Part shown: in pieces, positions 53,850 through 62,601 of the stretch
Layout of the letters: each line of letters starts with the position of its first letter
Numbering within the stretch: position 1 is the stretch's first letter
Assembly (NCBI GenBank): GCA_041393535.1
Contig: JAWKJY010000005.1
Location: 62,001-126,000, forward strand
Source: JAWKJY01 sp041393535
GTDB lineage: Bacteria > Actinomycetota > Thermoleophilia > Gaiellales > Gaiellaceae
Length of the DNA: 64,000 nt
Direction: 5' to 3'
Made by a program: the position numbers and the translations under genes
Notes under the pieces: model-generated
Told to the model about the DNA's origin: nothing
Databases searched by the model: none
What the model saw: the letters and a program-made list of their open reading frames with translations, nothing else

Positions 53850-54746
53850 ATGGCGACGGACGAGGTGAGGGCCGCCGTCGGCCGGCTCGTGGAGGCGGTC
53901 GAGGCGCTGGCCGCGGTCGGCGGGGCCGCGGTCCTGCGCGTCTCGCACGTGGACGCCGACCCGGAGATCCGCGGCGCGCTCGAGGGCGTGGTCGACGCGC
54001 TCGGCGTGCGCGCCGCGTGGGACGACGCGTCGACCGCAGAGCTCGCGCCGCTCCTGCCGCTCGTGCGCACGGCGCTCCAGCAGGCCGTCGAGCTGGTCGC
54101 CGACCCGGCACGCGCGCCCGGCTGGTCGTACACGGACGTCGAGCTGCTGCAGAGCGCGGGCCAGGCGTCCGCGGCGTTCCCGCAGGCCCTCGCCGAGCGG
54201 GGCCTCGAGCACCTGGCCGGGCTCGCCGGGCGGCTGGACGCGCCGGGCGCGTCGTTCCTCGACGTCGGCGTCGGCGTCGGTGGGATCGCGGTCGCGATGT
54301 GCCAGCGATGGCCCGCGCTGCGCGTCGTCGGGATCGACCCCTGGGAGCCGGCGCTCGCCATCGCACGGCGCGCCGTCGCCGCCGCCGGCCTCGAGGCGCG
54401 GATCGAGCTGCGCCCGCTGGCGGTCGAGGCGCTCGCCGACGAGGCCGTGCACGACCTCGCGTACGTCCCGGCCCCGTTCCTGCCGCCCGCGATCCTGCCC
54501 GCCGCCGTCGAGCGCGTCGCCCGGGCGCTCGCCCCGGGCGGCTGGCTCGTGCTCGCCTCCTACCGCGGCGAGGGCGCGCTCGGCGAGGCCGTCGCGCGGC
54601 TGCGGACGGTCCGCTCCGGCGGGACGGCGCTCGCGGCCGCCGCCGGGGAGGCGCTGCTCCGGGAGGTCGGCCTCGTCGACGTCGCGACGCTCCCCGACGA
54701 GACCTGGGCGAGCGCCCGGCTCGTCGTCGGCCGCCGGGCCGCGTAG
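53850..54746 (+). CDS. Class I SAM-dependent methyltransferase
   Basis: A 298-residue protein. An N-terminal helical domain (residues 1-125) precedes the methyltransferase fold with motif I FLDVGVGVGGIAVAMCQRWP and motif II GIDPWEPALAIARRAV. The acceptor loop is AYVPAPFLPP, and ALAPGGWLVLASYRGEGA marks the beta5 region. The arrangement of an N-terminal dimer/winged domain plus Rossmann fold resembles small-molecule O-methyltransferases. A strong hairpin follows the stop. Confidence 0.85.
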   Translation: MATDEVRAAVGRLVEAVEALAAVGGAAVLRVSHVDADPEIRGALEGVVDALGVRAAWDDASTAELAPLLPLVRTALQQAVELVADPARAPGWSYTDVELLQSAGQASAAFPQALAERGLEHLAGLAGRLDAPGASFLDVGVGVGGIAVAMCQRWPALRVVGIDPWEPALAIARRAVAAAGLEARIELRPLAVEALADEAVHDLAYVPAPFLPPAILPAAVERVARALAPGGWLVLASYRGEGALGEAVARLRTVRSGGTALAAAAGEALLREVGLVDVATLPDETWASARLVVGRRAA

Positions 54747-54762
54747 CCCGCCGCCCGGCAGG

Positions 54763-54792
54763 GGCCGCTCGTAATCACTCGCACGAGCGGCC
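54763..54792 (+). terminator. 10-bp hairpin after methyltransferase gene
   Basis: GGCCGCTCGT (54763-54772) and ACGAGCGGCC (54783-54792), 10-nt loop, 16 nt after the stop. No U-tract. Confidence 0.65.
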
Positions 54793-54835
54793 GTCGGGCT
54801 CAACTCGCCTCCCGCGGCGGACGATTCCGTGGGGA

Positions 54836-55816
54836 ATGAGGAGGCTGCACGCGATCTGGTGGCTTCCGGGCCTGGCGCTCGCGACCGTGATCGCCCTCGT
54901 CGACCGTCGCGTCGAGTCCGGCGACCTCGTCTACTTCCAGGGCGCCGCGCAGACGCTGCTCTCCGACGGCTGGCAGGACGCCTACGGCGACGCCGCGCTG
55001 CAGAGCGGCCCGCTCCAGCTGTTCGCGATCGGGATCGTCGAGAAGCTCGCGGGCGCGATCGGCCTGCACCCGCAGACGCTGCTCGCGCTCGTCGTCGAGG
55101 TGGGCCTCACGGCCGTGTTCCTCGGCGTCGTGGCGCGCATCCTGCGCGGGCGGCAGGGGCGGGAGATCCTGCTCACGGCCGCGGGGATCGCGTTCGTCCT
55201 GCTCGGCCTGCCGCACGGCGCATTCGTCGACGGGCACCTCTCCCAGGTCGTGATCCCGCTCGTGTGGGTGCTCGCCGCGCTCGACGCCCGGGACGGCAAG
55301 GTCGCCGCCGCGGGCGTCCTGATCGGCGTCTCGGCGGCGATCGAGACGTGGGGGATCCTCGGGCTGCCCGTCCTGCTGCTCGCGGCGCTGGCGTGGCGGG
55401 CGGCCTCCGGCGCGGTCGCGGCCGTCCTGACCGCCGCGGCGCTCTACGCGCCGTTCGTCCTCGCGGGCGAGTTCGCGATGGTCGACTACGAGTGGGTCGT
55501 CTCGTCGGGCTCGCTGCTCGGCCAGGTCGTCGACCCCGGCACGCGCTTCGGCTGGGAGCTGCGCGCGGCGCAGGGCGCGGTCGCGCTCGGGATCGGGGCG
55601 GTCGCCGCGTGGCTCCTGCGCGGGCGCGACCACGCGCTCTGGGTCGTCCCGATCGTCGTCGTCCTCTCCAGGCTCCTGCTCGACCCGGTGCTCTACTCCT
55701 GGTACCTGATCGGCTTCGAGACGCTGCTGCTCGTGGGCGCCGCCGAGCTGCTCTCGAGCGGCGCCTTCCGGCGCCTGCTCGACGCGCGTCGGGCGCCGGC
55801 GCCGTACACGGGCTGA
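54836..55816 (+). CDS. Polytopic membrane protein, glycosyltransferase-C-like topology
   Basis: A 326-residue membrane protein with about eight helices. The first extracytoplasmic stretch RRVESGDLVYFQGAAQTLLS recalls the first loop of GT-C/DUF2029-type mannosyltransferases, with an acidic residue near the membrane; LDPVLYSWYLIGFETLLL near the end also fits. It is shorter than typical GT-C enzymes (about 400 residues), so assignment is tentative. ATG 54836 begins MRRLHAIWW. Confidence 0.65.
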   Translation: MRRLHAIWWLPGLALATVIALVDRRVESGDLVYFQGAAQTLLSDGWQDAYGDAALQSGPLQLFAIGIVEKLAGAIGLHPQTLLALVVEVGLTAVFLGVVARILRGRQGREILLTAAGIAFVLLGLPHGAFVDGHLSQVVIPLVWVLAALDARDGKVAAAGVLIGVSAAIETWGILGLPVLLLAALAWRAASGAVAAVLTAAALYAPFVLAGEFAMVDYEWVVSSGSLLGQVVDPGTRFGWELRAAQGAVALGIGAVAAWLLRGRDHALWVVPIVVVLSRLLLDPVLYSWYLIGFETLLLVGAAELLSSGAFRRLLDARRAPAPYTG

Positions 55817-55859
55817 CGGGCGGCCGCGATACTCCCGGGACCAGACCCGAGGAGGACCC

Positions 55860-56498
55860 GTGCCGACGCTCCCGCTCAGCCCCGACGAGCTGCTCTCGAC
55901 GACCCGTGCCGTGCGCAAGCGGCTCGACCTCGAGCGGCCCGTGGAGCGGGAGGTGCTCGAGGAGTGCATCCGCCTCGCGCAGCAGGCGCCGAGCGGCGTG
56001 AACAAGCAGGACTGGCACTTCGTCGTCGTCACCGACCCGGCGAAGCGAGCGGCGCTCGGCGAGCTCTACCGCCGCTTCGGCCTGCAGTACCTGAAGGGCG
56101 GCGCGCCCGCCGCGGGCGATGCACGCGCGGACGAGAAGGCCCGCATGCGCTCCTCGGCCGAGCACCTCGTCGACGTGATCCAGGACGTGCCCGTCCATCT
56201 CGTCCCGTGCGTCGAGCGCCGCATCGAGGGCCTGCCCTTCATGGCGCAGGCGTCGACCTGGGGCTCGATCCTGCCGGCGGTCTGGAGCTTCATGCTCGCG
56301 GCGCGCTCCCGCGGCCTCGGCACCTGCTGGACGACCTTCCACCTCGCGTACGAGGAGGAGGCGGCGGAGATCCTCGGGATCCCGTACGCATCGGTGATGC
56401 AGACGGCGCTGATCCCCGTCGCGTACACGAAGGGGACGGACTTCCGACCCGGCCCGCGCCTCCCGCTCGAGGACGCGGTGCACTGGGACGCGTGGTAG
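55860..56498 (+). CDS. Nitroreductase family FMN oxidoreductase
   Basis: A 212-residue nitroreductase-fold flavoprotein. The FMN-binding segments are TTRAVRKRLDLERPV (residues 14-28), RLAQQAPSGVNKQDWHFVVV (FMN phosphate and ring contacts) and RGLGTCWTTFHL. The C-terminus KGTDFRPGPRLPLEDAVHWD is typical. It reduces nitro-compounds or quinones with NAD(P)H as a homodimer. GTG 55860 follows GAGGAGG. Confidence 0.92.
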   Translation: MPTLPLSPDELLSTTRAVRKRLDLERPVEREVLEECIRLAQQAPSGVNKQDWHFVVVTDPAKRAALGELYRRFGLQYLKGGAPAAGDARADEKARMRSSAEHLVDVIQDVPVHLVPCVERRIEGLPFMAQASTWGSILPAVWSFMLAARSRGLGTCWTTFHLAYEEEAAEILGIPYASVMQTALIPVAYTKGTDFRPGPRLPLEDAVHWDAW

Positions 56499-56507
56499 CG
56501 GGCGCCC

Positions 56508-57902
56508 CTACGGAGCGAGCGGGACGACCTTGCCGGGGTTCATGATCCCGTCCGGGTCGAGCGCCTGCTTGATCGTCCCGAGCAGCGCCATCCCGACCGG
56601 CCCCCGCTCGAGCTCGAGGTACGGGATCTTCCCGTAGCCGACGCCGTGCTCGCCCGTGCACGTGCCGTCGAGCTCGATCGCGCGGCGCACCATCCGGTCG
56701 TTGACGGCCTTCGCGCGCGCGACCTCGTCCTCGTCGTCCATGTCGAGCAGGAACATCACGTGGAAGTTCCCGTCGCCGACGTGGCCGACGACCATCGCGA
56801 GCAGGTCGGAGCGGTCGATGTCGGCCCGCGTCTCGGCGATCAGGCCGGCCATGCTCGAGATCGGCAGGCAGACGTCCGTCGCGAACGCGCGGGCGCCCGG
56901 GCGCAGGGCGAGCGCCGCGTAGTAGGAGTCGTGGCGCGCCTGCCAGAGGCGGTTCCGCTCGGTCTGGTCGGGTGACCACTGGAAGTCGCCGCCACCGTGC
57001 TCCTGCGCGATCTCGGCGACGGTCGCCGCGGCCTCCTCGACGCTCGCGTCCGTCCCGTGGAACTCGAGGAAGAGCGTCGGCGCGATCGCGTAGGGCAGCT
57101 CGCTGAAGCGGACGATCGCGTCCATCTGCACCTCGTCGAGCAGCTCCATCCGGGCGACGGGGACGCCGAGCTGGATCGTCTGGATCACCGTCTGGACGGC
57201 GGCGTCGACGCTCGGGACCGAGCAGACCGCCGCGCCCATGGCCTCCGGCACGCCGTACAGGCGCAGGGTCGCCTCGACGACGATCCCGAGCGTCCCCTCC
57301 GAGCCGACGAAGAGCCGCGTCAGGTCGTAGCCGGCCGCGGACTTCCGCGCGCGCGACGCCGTCTGGAGCACCTCGCCGGTCGCCGTGACGACCTTGAGCG
57401 AGATGACGTTCTCGCGCATGCCGCCGTAGCGGACGGTGGTCGTCCCGGTCGCGCGCGTGCCGACCATGCCGCCGATGGTCGCGTCCGCGCCCGGGTCGAT
57501 CGGGAAGAAGAGGCCGTCGGCGCGCAGCCGGTCGTTCAGCTGCTTGCGCGTGACGCCCGCCTGGACGGTGACGTCGAGGTCTTCCTGGCCGATCCGCAGG
57601 ATGCGGTTCATGTGCGTCATGTCGACGGAGACGCCGCCGTGCAGCGCGTTCACGTTGCCCTCGAGCGAGGTGCCGGCGCCGACCGGGACGATCGGCACGC
57701 GGCGGGCGCGGCAGCGCTCGACGATCGCCACGACCTCCTCGACCGACTCGGGGAAGACGACGACGTCGGGGAGGGCGGCCGGGTGGTAGGCCTCGCCGCG
57801 GGCGTGCTGCTCGCGCAGCGCCTCGCCGCGCGTGACGCGCTCGGAGGCCAGGGCGCCCGTGAGCTCGTCTGTGAGGGTGTCGATCGTGCTCGTCGCTGCC
57901 AT
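56508..57902 (-). CDS. GlcD-type FAD-linked oxidase (glycolate/D-lactate dehydrogenase)
   Basis: A 464-residue protein of the VAO/PCMH family. The FAD_binding_4 domain has PVGAGTSLEGNV, HMNRILRI, PGADATIGGMVGTRATGT and FVGSEGTLGIV. The C-terminal FAD-oxidase domain holds MVVGHVGDGNFHVMF (metal/substrate His) and CTGEHGVGYGK. It oxidises a 2-hydroxy acid such as glycolate or D-lactate. No GlcE/GlcF partners are adjacent, so electrons probably go to a quinone or ETF directly. TATCGT lies 6 nt before ATG 57902. Confidence 0.93.
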   Translation of the reverse strand: MAATSTIDTLTDELTGALASERVTRGEALREQHARGEAYHPAALPDVVVFPESVEEVVAIVERCRARRVPIVPVGAGTSLEGNVNALHGGVSVDMTHMNRILRIGQEDLDVTVQAGVTRKQLNDRLRADGLFFPIDPGADATIGGMVGTRATGTTTVRYGGMRENVISLKVVTATGEVLQTASRARKSAAGYDLTRLFVGSEGTLGIVVEATLRLYGVPEAMGAAVCSVPSVDAAVQTVIQTIQLGVPVARMELLDEVQMDAIVRFSELPYAIAPTLFLEFHGTDASVEEAAATVAEIAQEHGGGDFQWSPDQTERNRLWQARHDSYYAALALRPGARAFATDVCLPISSMAGLIAETRADIDRSDLLAMVVGHVGDGNFHVMFLLDMDDEDEVARAKAVNDRMVRRAIELDGTCTGEHGVGYGKIPYLELERGPVGMALLGTIKQALDPDGIMNPGKVVPLAP

Positions 57903-57908
57903 GCCCGC

Positions 57909-57914
57909 ACGATA
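57909..57914 (-). promoter_or_regulatory. -10 box TATCGT of GlcD-type gene
   Basis: Minus strand TATCGT, a 6-nt spacer, then ATG 57902; leaderless. Confidence 0.55.
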
Positions 57915-58094
57915 CGCGGCATCCGGGGAGTCGGCGGCGTCTCCGCGTAGCGGCCGCGGGCCCGAGCGGCGATGGCGCCTACCCGACTCGGGGTAGCCCG
58001 CCGGCCGCGGATCGGGACTTCCCGCCAGGCAACGCCCGGGTCTACGGTTTGACTGCGGTCACGTCCCCCGTCCCCGCAGCAGAAGGTGCTCTCC

Positions 58095-58421
58095 ATGTCC
58101 CGCAGGCTCGCTCGCACGCTCGGCCTGGTCGCCAGCCTGGCGGCCGCGTGTGCCGCGCTCGCAGGTGGCGCCACGGCGACGATCGTGCCGCTCAAGCGCT
58201 TCCCGATCCCCCGCGACTCCGGTCGCTCGCCGGCCCGCCCGGCGCCACCGCCGGTCGCGCGGCCCGCGCCCCCGGCGACGGTCGCCCCGTCCGAGCCACC
58301 GACGGTGGACGAGTCGTCGCCGCCGCGGGCCACGCCGCCCTCGCCGCCGCGCCGTCGCTGGCGATCGCGGGTCGTCGAGCCGTCGCCGCCGCCGTCGCCG
58401 CCGCGCCGTCGCTGGCGCTGA
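58095..58421 (+). CDS. Small secreted Pro/Arg-rich protein
   Basis: A 108-residue protein. The signal peptide MSRRLARTLGLVASLAAACA runs to about residue 27, and the mature part is a disordered stretch rich in Pro, Ser and Arg. A 23-bp DNA direct repeat produces two copies of SPPRRRWR at the C-terminal end. I recognise no domain. ATG 58095 has AGAAGG upstream, and a TACGGT -10 candidate lies at 58043-58048. It may be a cell-wall-associated peptide; the repetitive GC-rich composition also leaves room for a non-functional frame. Confidence 0.5.
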   Translation: MSRRLARTLGLVASLAAACAALAGGATATIVPLKRFPIPRDSGRSPARPAPPPVARPAPPATVAPSEPPTVDESSPPRATPPSPPRRRWRSRVVEPSPPPSPPRRRWR

Positions 58422-58449
58422 GCGATCCTGCCGTAGGCTTCCCGGTCCG

Positions 58450-59373
58450 ATGACGGAGCGGGAGATCGTCCTCGCCTCCGCCGGCCACGAGCTCGCCGGG
58501 ACGCTGCTCCTCCCCGACGCCCGGCCTCCGCTCGCGGCGGCCCTGCTCCTGCCGGGCTCAGGCCCGGTGGATCGGAACGAGGACCACGGCAAGCTCCCGC
58601 TCGGCGTCACGCGCCTGCTCGCCGGGGCCCTGGCAGAGGCCGGCGCGGCGTCGTTCCGCTACGACAAGCGCGGCGTCGGCGCGAGCCCCGGCGACTGGCG
58701 GGCCGCCGGCATGTCGGACGAGCACGGGGATGCCCGGGCCGCGCTCGGCGTGCTCGCGGCGCAGCCCGAGGTCGACCCCGGGCGCATCGCGGTCGTCGGG
58801 CACAGCGCCGGCGCCTTCCACGCGGCGCGGCTCGCCGCCGAGGACGGTCGGCTGCGCGCAGCCGTCCTGCTCGCCGGCGCGGCGCGCGACGGCGATGCCG
58901 TGCTGCGCTGGCAGGCCGCGGCGATCCAGCCGACACTGCCCCGGGCGGTCCGGCTGCTCCTGCGCCTCCAGCTGACCGACCTGCCGCGTCGCCAGGCCGC
59001 GACGATCCGGGCGCTGCGCGCGAGCACGCGGGACGTCGCGCGGATCGGCGGCGCGCGCCTGAACGCCGGCTGGTTGCGGGAGTTCCTCGACTGGGACCCC
59101 CGCGCCGACCTCGTTCGCGCGCGCGTCCCCGTCCTCGCGATCACGGGCGAGCACGACCTCCAGGTGCCGCCCGAGGACCTCGAGGTGATGGCGCGCCTGC
59201 TCGGCGAGGGCGGCGAGACCTACCTCGCGCCGGGCGTGTCGCACGTCCTGCGGCGCGTCCGCGGCCGGCCGTCGCTCACGGCGTACCGCCGCGAGGCCCG
59301 CGAGCCGCTCGCGGCCGACGTGGTCGAGCGCGTCGTCCGCTGGGTCGTCGACCCGCCGCCGCTGCCCGGCTGA
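58450..59373 (+). CDS. Alpha/beta hydrolase (DUF-type prolyl-oligopeptidase-like)
   Basis: A 307-residue alpha/beta hydrolase. The oxyanion region is LLPGSGPVDRNEDH (residues 34-47). Then SFRYDKRGVGAS, nucleophile elbow VVGHSAGAFHA (Ser), acid in AITGEHDLQVPPED, and the catalytic His in LAPGVSHVL. It resembles YtmA/FrsA-like serine esterases. ATG 58450 has a TAGGCT hexamer 10 nt upstream and no ribosome site. Confidence 0.9.
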   Translation: MTEREIVLASAGHELAGTLLLPDARPPLAAALLLPGSGPVDRNEDHGKLPLGVTRLLAGALAEAGAASFRYDKRGVGASPGDWRAAGMSDEHGDARAALGVLAAQPEVDPGRIAVVGHSAGAFHAARLAAEDGRLRAAVLLAGAARDGDAVLRWQAAAIQPTLPRAVRLLLRLQLTDLPRRQAATIRALRASTRDVARIGGARLNAGWLREFLDWDPRADLVRARVPVLAITGEHDLQVPPEDLEVMARLLGEGGETYLAPGVSHVLRRVRGRPSLTAYRREAREPLAADVVERVVRWVVDPPPLPG

Positions 59374-59425
59374 GCGCCGCCGCGCGTGCGGGGCGGCGCG
59401 GAGTCGATCGCCGGGCAGGCGCGCC

Positions 59426-60085
59426 TCAGTCGGAGAACGGCTCCTCGAAGACGTACCAGCCGTCGCCAAGCGACGGGCCGAGCTCGATCCCCGGCGGCGC
59501 CGGGCCGTCGAGGTGCGCGAACCCCGCTCCGCCGAGCCAGCCGACGTCGACCAGGACGGTGCTCCCCTCGTACCTGACGTAGCCGCTATAGAGGCCGACG
59601 TCACGGGGCTTGGCGTACGAGTCGGCCACGTCGATCGGCTCGGGTCGCGCCAGGACGGTCTCGAACGACCCCCTGCTGAGGGCGAACGCGGTGCGCACCG
59701 GCACGTCCTGCCACAACAGCACGGCGACGATCCCTGCGAGCGCCGGGGCGAGCAGCCAGCGGGCGAGCTCGGCGCGAGTCGGAAGCTCGACCCGATGCCG
59801 CGCGACGTCGAGCGATGCTGCCCCGACCCGGCCGAGCCACCAGAGGCCGGCGGACACGCCGAACAGGGTCGAGAGCACCCCGGGAACCAGGGATCCGCCC
59901 GGTACGGCGGCGTACCAGAGGATCAGGAGCGCGGCGATCAGCGTCAGCACGAGCTGGCCCCAGCCCGGCCAGCCGACGGGGTGCCTGGCTGCGGGCCCGC
60001 GGGTCGGCGGCGCATCCGGATCGCCGTCGAACAGCCAGCCGGGCGGCTCGTCCGCCTCGCGGCCCGGCTCGTCCGCCCTCGGCAC
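59426..60085 (-). CDS. Membrane protein of dimethylformamidase-like cluster
   Basis: A 219-residue protein: an acidic/Pro-rich cytoplasmic N-terminus (about 40 residues), three hydrophobic helices (two adjacent near residues 45-90 and one near 112-128), and a C-terminal extracytoplasmic beta domain of about 90 residues ending GDGWYVFEEPFSD. No family recognised. GTG 60085 starts 3 bp after the preceding small gene's stop; the three genes 61843-59426 form one operon. Confidence 0.65.
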   Translation of the reverse strand: MPRADEPGREADEPPGWLFDGDPDAPPTRGPAARHPVGWPGWGQLVLTLIAALLILWYAAVPGGSLVPGVLSTLFGVSAGLWWLGRVGAASLDVARHRVELPTRAELARWLLAPALAGIVAVLLWQDVPVRTAFALSRGSFETVLARPEPIDVADSYAKPRDVGLYSGYVRYEGSTVLVDVGWLGGAGFAHLDGPAPPGIELGPSLGDGWYVFEEPFSD

Positions 60086-60088
60086 GCG

Positions 60089-60310
60089 CTACCCCCGACG
60101 CCGGGCGCGGAGCGCACCCGCGAGTACGATCCACGCGCCGACGAGCAGGACGACCTGCACTCCGAGGAGCCCAACGCGCACGCCGTGCGAGAGGTCGACC
60201 GCCCGCGCGACCAGCTGGAGCACGGCGACGACCCCGAGCAACGCGACGAGCCGCCCGCGCATCGGCTGGTCGAGCCGCTCCCGCCACCAGGGCCGTCGCG
60301 GCTCGAGCAC
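60089..60310 (-). CDS. Small two-helix membrane protein
   Basis: A 73-residue protein with two hydrophobic helices (about 21-38 and 46-66) flanked by Arg-rich ends. GTG 60310 lies 3 bp after the stop of the dimethylformamidase-like gene, and its own stop lies 3 bp before the next start. The tight spacing suggests the three products work together at the membrane. Confidence 0.6.
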   Translation of the reverse strand: MLEPRRPWWRERLDQPMRGRLVALLGVVAVLQLVARAVDLSHGVRVGLLGVQVVLLVGAWIVLAGALRARRRG

Positions 60311-60313
60311 GGC

Positions 60314-61843
60314 CTAGCCGCCGAGCCGGTCGAGCACGTTCCGCGTCACCTGCTCGACCTGCTCGTCGCCGCCGTCGAGGCCGAACGGCCAGTCGACGCA
60401 GCCGGTGGTGAAGACGGTGCCGCCGCCGGGATGCTCGAGGACGCCGAGGACGGCGTTCCCCGCCCAGAGGCGCGCGCGGGCCTCGTCGTCGGCGCGGCCG
60501 TAGAGGCGCGAGGCGACGAACTCGAGATCGCCGGGCGCGTCCGGCGGGAGCGGGAAGCGCGCCGGGAAGTCCGTCCGCTCGGGCGTGTTCGAGAACAGGT
60601 GGGCCGGCGAGCTGCCGACGATCGTGAAGCTCGCGGGCGTCCCGTCCTCGCCGGTCGGGACGGGGAGGCCGTCGACGAGCGTCATCGCGCAGCCGTCGCA
60701 CTCGTAGCCGACGACGCCGTGGCGCGTGCCGAGCAGGTCGCCGTAGCCGAGCCCCGTCCCCGCGAGCGCCCAGTGCTCCGGGCGCCAGACCGTGTAGCCG
60801 CCGGAGCCGTGCTCGACCGCGCGGCCGATCCGCGCGTAGCCGCCGCGCTTGAACGAGACGCCGATCGTCGCGTTCTCCGGCCGGCCGATCAGCGGGTCGG
60901 ACCACATCCCGGTCATCAGCCGCTGATCGTCCGTCCCCACCACGGGGTCGCGCTCGTGCGCCAGGTACTTGTAGGAGACCATCGAGCGCCCCTCGTCCTC
61001 CAGCCGCACCTGCCAGAAGACGGCGTTCCCGGAGAAGAAGGCCGCGTTGCCGCCGGCGGCGAGGAACGCGTCGAGCCGGTCGCGCATCCCCCACGACCAG
61101 TACTCGTCGTGGCCGACGGAGACCATCAGCCGGTAGCGCTCGAGCCAGTCGGGGACGAGCTCGAGGTCGGGCCCGGTCGCGTGGTCGAGCGCGTACCCGT
61201 TGCGCTCGGCCCACTGCGTCAGGCGCCGCTCGTAGCTGTGCCAGCCCGCCGCGCCCGCCCAGCCGGAGAGGCCGTTGTCGTCCAGGTAGGCGCCGAAGGA
61301 GACGAGGTCGACGTCGGTCGGGCCGGGCGGGCAGAGCCGGGCGTCCGGCAGGCCCTGCCGGGCGAGGAAGCCCCGCGCGATCGGCCGCTGGAACGACACC
61401 TTCCAGCCCTCGTTCTCGTAGAGCGACGTGCCGTTGAAGTCGTTGTACGCCGCGAGCGTCGGCGTCGCGTGGACGAGCACGATCGACGCGTCCCGCCCCG
61501 GGCTCGGCGAGCGGACGACGACGAACGCGCGGCTCTCCGCGGCGGGCCCCTCGACGCCGTCGGCGCGCAGGAGGATCTCGTAGTAGCCGGAGCGCCACCC
61601 CTCGCCGACGGGCAGCCTCAGCGCCTCGGGCCAGCCGCAGCCCTCCGCGTCCGCGTCGGCCGGGATCGGGTGCGGCTCGCCGGGCACGCCGTCGCGGCGC
61701 CAGACGACCTCGCGCTCGGCGCCGATGCGAGCGACCTCGACCGAGAAGGTCGCCGCCTGCGAGGACACGTGCAGGCCGACGTCCTCGCCGGGCAGGACGG
61801 AGAGGCGGGCCGGGTAGCCCTCGACCGCGGCCAGGAGCGCCAT
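60314..61843 (-). CDS. N,N-dimethylformamidase large-subunit-like protein
   Basis: A 509-residue protein matching the N,N-dimethylformamidase beta-subunit-like domain. An N-terminal beta-sandwich part (about residues 5-95) precedes the catalytic-type domain with YNDFNGTSLYENEGW, VSVGHDEYWSWGMRD and GNAAFFSGNAVFWQVR. The HDEYW motif lies in the region that supplies iron ligands in DMFase. It is shorter than true DMFase large subunits and has no small subunit nearby, so the amide or C-N substrate is unknown. TAGGCT lies 7 nt before ATG 61843. Confidence 0.8.
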   Translation of the reverse strand: MALLAAVEGYPARLSVLPGEDVGLHVSSQAATFSVEVARIGAEREVVWRRDGVPGEPHPIPADADAEGCGWPEALRLPVGEGWRSGYYEILLRADGVEGPAAESRAFVVVRSPSPGRDASIVLVHATPTLAAYNDFNGTSLYENEGWKVSFQRPIARGFLARQGLPDARLCPPGPTDVDLVSFGAYLDDNGLSGWAGAAGWHSYERRLTQWAERNGYALDHATGPDLELVPDWLERYRLMVSVGHDEYWSWGMRDRLDAFLAAGGNAAFFSGNAVFWQVRLEDEGRSMVSYKYLAHERDPVVGTDDQRLMTGMWSDPLIGRPENATIGVSFKRGGYARIGRAVEHGSGGYTVWRPEHWALAGTGLGYGDLLGTRHGVVGYECDGCAMTLVDGLPVPTGEDGTPASFTIVGSSPAHLFSNTPERTDFPARFPLPPDAPGDLEFVASRLYGRADDEARARLWAGNAVLGVLEHPGGGTVFTTGCVDWPFGLDGGDEQVEQVTRNVLDRLGG

Positions 61844-61850
61844 CCGGGCC

Positions 61851-61856
61851 AGCCTA
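61851..61856 (-). promoter_or_regulatory. -10 box TAGGCT of dimethylformamidase-like operon
   Basis: Minus strand TAGGCT, a 7-nt spacer, then ATG 61843; no Shine-Dalgarno. Confidence 0.5.
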
Positions 61857-61915
61857 CCCGGCCGCGGGCGCACGCGCGGTCGAGCGGTTCCCGGTCGAAC
61901 CGTCGTCGGAGCATC

Positions 61916-61921
61916 TAGCCT
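61916..61921 (+). promoter_or_regulatory. -10 box TAGCCT of gene at 61930
   Basis: TAGCCT, an 8-nt spacer containing GGAGGG, then GTG 61930. The GGAGGG may act as a weak ribosome site, so leaderless status is less sure here. Confidence 0.45.
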
Positions 61922-61929
61922 GGAGGGTC

Positions 61930-62532
61930 GTGGAGGGCGTCTCGCGCAACCCGTTCAGGCGGATGGGCATCGGCGGCCTCATCGTCCTGCTCGTCCTCGG
62001 CGGCCTCGTGGCCGGCGCGGTGATGGGGATCGTCGCGATCGTCGACACCGCGCGCTCGGACACGAGCCTGTCGGGCGAGCTCCAGGGCGGGACGGCGCTG
62101 CGACCGGACCACCCGCGCTCGCTCTTCTTCGAGGTCAACCTGCTGCCGGCGCTCCAGCGCGTCGGCCGCGAGGTCGGCCGCGAGGGGGACGCCTACGGGC
62201 TGCGGATCGAGCCCGGTGGGATCACCGGCGCATGGCGCCTCCGCGACGACGCCGTCGAGCAGTTCCGGCTGGGCGCCGACGGCGTGCTCGCGCGCGCGGC
62301 GGGCGCGGCGTCCGGGGACCCGATCCCGCTCGACCGGCTCGACCCGACCGTGCCCGAGAAGATGATCGTCGCGATCCAGGCTGCGGGCGGGGCGCTCCAG
62401 GACATCGCCTACTTCGCGCCCGTCTGGGACGAGGGGAACGAGCTGCTCGAGTGGCTCGCCGTGATGGACGAGGGCGTGACGCCCGCGCGCTACCGCAGCG
62501 ACGAGCTGGGCCAGATCGTCCGGCCCGCCTAG
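61930..62532 (+). CDS. Hypothetical single-helix membrane-anchored protein
   Basis: A 200-residue protein with one N-terminal helix (IGGLIVLLVLGGLVAGAVMG, residues 14-33) and a soluble extracytoplasmic domain of about 150 residues with segments SLFFEVNLLPALQRV and AYGLRIEPGGITGAWRL. No motif or family recognised. GTG 61930. It is divergent from the dimethylformamidase-like operon by 86 bp. Confidence 0.65.
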   Translation: MEGVSRNPFRRMGIGGLIVLLVLGGLVAGAVMGIVAIVDTARSDTSLSGELQGGTALRPDHPRSLFFEVNLLPALQRVGREVGREGDAYGLRIEPGGITGAWRLRDDAVEQFRLGADGVLARAAGAASGDPIPLDRLDPTVPEKMIVAIQAAGGALQDIAYFAPVWDEGNELLEWLAVMDEGVTPARYRSDELGQIVRPA

Positions 62533-62601
62533 GCGCCCGGTCGTCGGCGCGCGAGGACGGCGGTACGATCGTGCCGGCGATACCACGACCTGGAGGGACG
62601 C

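Noticed and set aside
58339..58415. Two-copy 23-bp direct repeat as a CRISPR or attachment site
   Set aside because: Lies in frame in a Pro/Arg-rich coding sequence and codes for a repeated peptide; only two copies.
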